A model generated the notes under the pieces. The model made no database searches. It saw only the letters and a program-made list of their open reading frames with translations, and had not been told where the DNA came from. 64,000 nt of DNA from JAFGRR01 sp964563855 (GTDB lineage: Bacteria > Planctomycetota > Phycisphaerae > UBA1845 > Fen-1342), in NCBI GenBank assembly GCA_964563855.1, contig CAZLYU010000010.1:1-64000 (forward strand), in the 5' to 3' direction. Numbering within the stretch: the stretch's first letter is position 1; the number at the start of each line of letters is the position of its first letter. This document shows, piece by piece, positions 61,366-64,000 of the stretch. The position numbers and the translations under genes were made by a program.

Positions 61366-61824
61366 ATGGCTGAACGACGACCGAGGCGGCTGCGCCTGAT
61401 TGCGCTGGCCGCCTCGTGCCTTGCTTTGCTCGCCGGTTGTGCACCGCGCGTGCAATGGGCTGGCGCCGCGGCGTTTAATCTCCGCAGCGACCAACGTCCA
61501 CGCGATCGCATTGCGTTCATCTACTTCCGCGACTGGTACGAGGTCGAGTGCACCGAGTTCGAGTCCACCGTCTTCGAAGATCCGGCGGTCGTAAACGAGC
61601 TTAACACGCTGTATTGCATCATTCTCGAAGAAGATCACAACGGTCCGCTGGCCGAGGCGTGGGGCGTCGACCAGACCCCAGGGTACGTCTTCCTGGCGCC
61701 GGAAGGGCGCGTGCTCGCGGTTCACGCCGGGCCGCAATCCACCGACGAATTTGTCGAGACTCTGAACACCGCGCGAGCGCGATGGCGGGGCGAGCAACCG
61801 TCGACGCCCGAGGCCGCGCCGTAA
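61366..61824 (+). CDS. Thioredoxin-fold lipoprotein
   Basis: Protein of 152 residues with a lipoprotein signal (ALAASCLALLAGC, lipobox LAGC). The mature part has FIYFRDWYEVECTEFESTVFEDPAVVNELN, the pattern of DUF255/thioredoxin_7-like folds with a single Cys where CxxC is expected, then TPGYVFLAPEGRV (cis-Pro). Start ATG 61366 with GGAG upstream. It follows the redoxin by 69 bases and may work with it in envelope redox; catalysis with one Cys is uncertain. Confidence 0.75.
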   Translation: MAERRPRRLRLIALAASCLALLAGCAPRVQWAGAAAFNLRSDQRPRDRIAFIYFRDWYEVECTEFESTVFEDPAVVNELNTLYCIILEEDHNGPLAEAWGVDQTPGYVFLAPEGRVLAVHAGPQSTDEFVETLNTARARWRGEQPSTPEAAP

Positions 61825-61848
61825 ACACGCGGTGCGCTCAGCGCGAGT

Positions 61849-62898
61849 TCAAGCGCGCGTCCACCGAAACACGCAGTCATACATCTCCCCGCCGAGTCGA
61901 CTGGCGACCGCGGGATCCTTGATGCAGGCGATACGCAGCGCTTCGCCTCGCAGGTTCGCGGTCCAGTTGCTCTCCAGCGCGCGCCCCATCCCATGCAGCA
62001 CGATGAGATCCGCGTCATCGGCGGCGTCAACGCACGCATCACTGAGCGTGGTGAGGTCGAGCAGCGGCAGCCAACCGCCACTCTCGACAACGAGCAGCCG
62101 TTGGTCGGCGACCGCCGCCGCCAGCAGATGATCTGTTTCTGACACGCGCGCGAGGAACGTCGACAGCGCTTCGGCGGTCACGTCGTTGAGCGCTGGCTGG
62201 CTATTCGCCGCCAACGTGACGCGTGCGCCGCGTGACAGGAACCAACGCGTCATGGGAAGCCATCCAAGTACGAGGTCGCTGCCCGCGTTGTCGACGAACA
62301 CCAGCACGTGGCGGTAGGGCTCGCCGGTCACCACGCGCTGCGACCAGGCGTGCAGGTCGTCGATCAGCCACGGCCGCTTAGGCGTCTTGGCCTGCATGTC
62401 GGCGAACGTCAGTTCCGCGCGGTGATAAGCGAGCGCCGTCTCCATCGCGCCCAAATCGAAGATGTTGCCAGCCATCAAGTTCTGCACCAACAGCGCGGGG
62501 CGCGCCGCTTCAGGTTCCTGAGCGGCGGCGTTGAGCACCTCGGGAAGCAGCCGCAGCGCCTGCTCATTCTCACGCTGCTTGAGGCTGTGGAACGGGTCGT
62601 GGGCCCCAAAACGCTCCAAGACGTGCTGCCGCACCGCGCAGATCGCGAGGATGTCGAGTCGCTCGAAATCACGGGGGCGGTGCGCGAGCGTCTCCAACTC
62701 AGCCAGGAACGCACTGACCACCTCCGCCGCTTGCTCGTCGGTGAACTGGTATTCGGCGCGAATGAGCGGCGCGGTCACCTGCTCGAACTGTTCGCGAAAC
62801 AGGCCCAGCCAGTACCGCAACCCATCAGCATCCGCCGCGAGATCCCAGTCGCACGGTCGATAGGTCTGCACGTCGCACAATTGCGGCAGCGTCGGCAA
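61849..62898 (-). CDS. DUF89 (ARMT1-like) damage-control phosphatase
   Basis: Protein of 349 residues. The core HVLVFVDNAGSDLVLGWLPMTRWFLSRGARVTLAANSQPALNDVT is the DUF89 signature: metal-binding Asp and Asn in VDNAG, substrate loop N-SxPxLND. The N-terminal helical region (WLGLFREQFEQV) resembles the DUF89 part of eukaryotic pantothenate kinase 4. Family enzymes remove phosphate from damaged metabolites such as oxidised phosphopantetheine. Start is TTG 62898 with GAGGAG upstream; the longer frame to 63000 runs into the divergent gene. Confidence 0.85.
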   Translation of the reverse strand: MPTLPQLCDVQTYRPCDWDLAADADGLRYWLGLFREQFEQVTAPLIRAEYQFTDEQAAEVVSAFLAELETLAHRPRDFERLDILAICAVRQHVLERFGAHDPFHSLKQRENEQALRLLPEVLNAAAQEPEAARPALLVQNLMAGNIFDLGAMETALAYHRAELTFADMQAKTPKRPWLIDDLHAWSQRVVTGEPYRHVLVFVDNAGSDLVLGWLPMTRWFLSRGARVTLAANSQPALNDVTAEALSTFLARVSETDHLLAAAVADQRLLVVESGGWLPLLDLTTLSDACVDAADDADLIVLHGMGRALESNWTANLRGEALRIACIKDPAVASRLGGEMYDCVFRWTRA

Positions 62899-62963
62899 GA
62901 TGATCTCCTCGAACGCCGGACCGGTTGGGCGCTGTGCCGGCGGCGACAGCCTACAATTTCCGA

Positions 62964-63968
62964 ATGCTCCCCGACAGCACCTACCAGGAAGCGTTCGCAT
63001 GGCTCAGCCGCCGCCCCAGGCTGCTGCTGCTCTCCCATCAGCGTCCCGACGGCGACGCGCTCGGCTCGCTCGTCGGGTTGACGCGGGCGCTCGCCGCGCG
63101 GGGCGCCACAGCGTGCGCCGCCTTGTTTGACGAGTTCCCCGAGCGGTACGCATACCTCGAGCGCGCGATCCCCTGGTGGTCGTTTGAGGATCTGGCGCCG
63201 ATCGCGGGCGAGTTTGACGGACTGATCGTCGTCGACACCGCGGCGCCCTCGCAACTCGAGCCGGCGTTGCCGTTCCTCAACGGCGAGCGCCCGCCGCTGC
63301 TCCTCATCGACCACCATGCCGCCGGCGACCGTCTCACCTTGCGCGACAGCGACCACGCGGTGATCGACTCGAGCGCCGCAGCCGCCAGCCTGCTGGTCAC
63401 CGAATTCATCGACGCGGTGCAGGGGCGCCTCGACGCCGAGTCCGCCGCGGCGCTGTTCACCGGCGTCGCGACCGACACCGGTTGGTTTCGCTTCTCGAAC
63501 GCCGACGCGCGCACGCTGCGCTGCGCCGCGCGGCTGATCGACGCGGGGGCCGAGCCCGCAGAACTCTACCGTCGCATCTACGAACACGACACGCCGGAGC
63601 GTCTGAGCCTCATCGCGCGCCTCTTCGACTCGCTCGAAATGCACGTGGACGGCGCCCTCGCAGTGGTGACCGTTAAGGGCGGAGACATCGCGAGCGTCGG
63701 CGGAGACATGACGCTCGCCTCCGACCTCATCAATGAAGTCGCCCGCTTGCAGGGCATCGAGGCGATTCTCATGTTCACCGAACAGCAGGATGGCCGCGTC
63801 CGCGTCAATCTGCGGAGCAAACGCTGGCTCAACGTTGCCGCCCTCGCTGGTCAGTTCGGCGGCGGAGGGCACGAGCGGGCGGCCGGCGCGCGGGTCGAGG
63901 GCGAGCTGGCGGATGTCAAAGCGCGAGTGACCGCCGCCGCCGAACGCCTGCTGAACGAAGGTCCCTGA
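62964..63968 (+). CDS. nrnA: DHH/DHHA1 phosphoesterase (NrnA-like)
   Basis: Protein of 334 residues. The DHH domain shows HQRPDGDALGS, VVDTAAPSQL, and LLLIDHHAAGD (the DHH motif) with a further Asp in GVATDTGWFRFSN. The C-terminal DHHA1 part ends in GGGGHERAAGARV. The set fits nanoRNase/pAp phosphatase, which degrades short RNA and 3'-phosphoadenosine 5'-phosphate; c-di-nucleotide hydrolysis is also possible. Start ATG 62964, no clear Shine-Dalgarno. Divergent from the DUF89 gene across 65 bases. Confidence 0.93.
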   Translation: MLPDSTYQEAFAWLSRRPRLLLLSHQRPDGDALGSLVGLTRALAARGATACAALFDEFPERYAYLERAIPWWSFEDLAPIAGEFDGLIVVDTAAPSQLEPALPFLNGERPPLLLIDHHAAGDRLTLRDSDHAVIDSSAAAASLLVTEFIDAVQGRLDAESAAALFTGVATDTGWFRFSNADARTLRCAARLIDAGAEPAELYRRIYEHDTPERLSLIARLFDSLEMHVDGALAVVTVKGGDIASVGGDMTLASDLINEVARLQGIEAILMFTEQQDGRVRVNLRSKRWLNVAALAGQFGGGGHERAAGARVEGELADVKARVTAAAERLLNEGP

Positions 63969-64000
63969 GCGAAGGGGCCTCCGCCAAGGCCGCCAGCGCC

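Noticed and set aside
1..64000. Mobile element, prophage, toxin-antitoxin or CRISPR
   Set aside because: No transposase, integrase, phage gene, regularly spaced repeat or abrupt composition change was found on reading both strands.

Overview
The window is a gene-dense, visibly GC-rich bacterial chromosome segment carrying about 58 supportable protein genes and one tRNA. I see no insertion sequence, prophage, integrase or CRISPR array. The best guess for the host is a planctomycete (Planctomycetota, perhaps Phycisphaerae-like). This rests on a PEP-CTERM exported protein, an orphan BatD/BatE pair, an FHA-GAF-PP2C regulator, many short zinc-ribbon proteins and small hydrophobic exported peptides of no known family. 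It is an inference from gene content, not a phylogeny.

Layout. 1-9.2 kb: an SDR dehydrogenase, a MazG-like pyrophosphohydrolase, a sialidase-like lipoprotein, the ferrous-iron operon feoA-feoB with a strong promoter and a dyad operator candidate, the translation genes fmt-rsmB, a zinc-ribbon protein and a PEP-CTERM protein. 9.4-16.4 kb: dnaE, a zinc-binding membrane protein, a triple-YHS periplasmic protein, mdh, a TrmJ-like rRNA/tRNA methylase and a 42-residue exported peptide. 16.5-18.2 kb: an arsenic operon arsR-arsC-aquaporin with no efflux pump. 18.2-26.7 kb: DinB-like and metallo-beta-lactamase proteins, batD-batE, an ABC-2 exporter and a CcsA-type cytochrome c assembly protein. 27.5-33.5 kb: a central-carbon cluster (gap, pgk, rpe, a degenerate histidine phosphatase, accD, an LpxB-N-domain protein, AIM24) that contains intergenic RNA hairpins, then tRNA-Leu(UAG). 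33.8-43.6 kb: topA behind a structured leader, two PP2C/SpoIIE-type phosphatases with a coupled 63-residue peptide, and a Lol/MacB-like ABC exporter. 44.0-53.3 kb: Dps, an iron-sulfur bacterial photolyase divergent from a 3-methyladenine glycosylase, two SDR proteins, a fusion of ferrochelatase with a glutamyl-tRNA-reductase-like module, and HemN. 53.4-64 kb: a GT2 glycosyltransferase, a ComEC whose metallo-beta-lactamase domain has lost its metal ligands, dnaA with a perfect DnaA box upstream, a GNAT protein, two thioredoxin-fold proteins, a DUF89 phosphatase and a DHH phosphoesterase.

How genes may work together. The most distinctive block is 44.0-53.3 kb. It combines iron storage/DNA protection, light-dependent and base-excision DNA repair, and a heme branch in which the first committed enzyme of the C5 pathway (GluTR-like) and the last one (ferrochelatase) sit in one polypeptide, translationally coupled to the oxygen-independent coproporphyrinogen oxidase homolog. 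I read it as a porphyrin/light/oxidative-stress island. The fusion is seen in sequence; the joint regulation is inference. The feo operon supplies ferrous iron. A second theme is loss of catalytic residues in familiar folds: a histidine phosphatase without either histidine, a ComEC with no HxHxDH motif, and an SDR with Ile in place of the catalytic Tyr. Start sites were chosen from Shine-Dalgarno spacing and family N-termini; no computation or database search was run.
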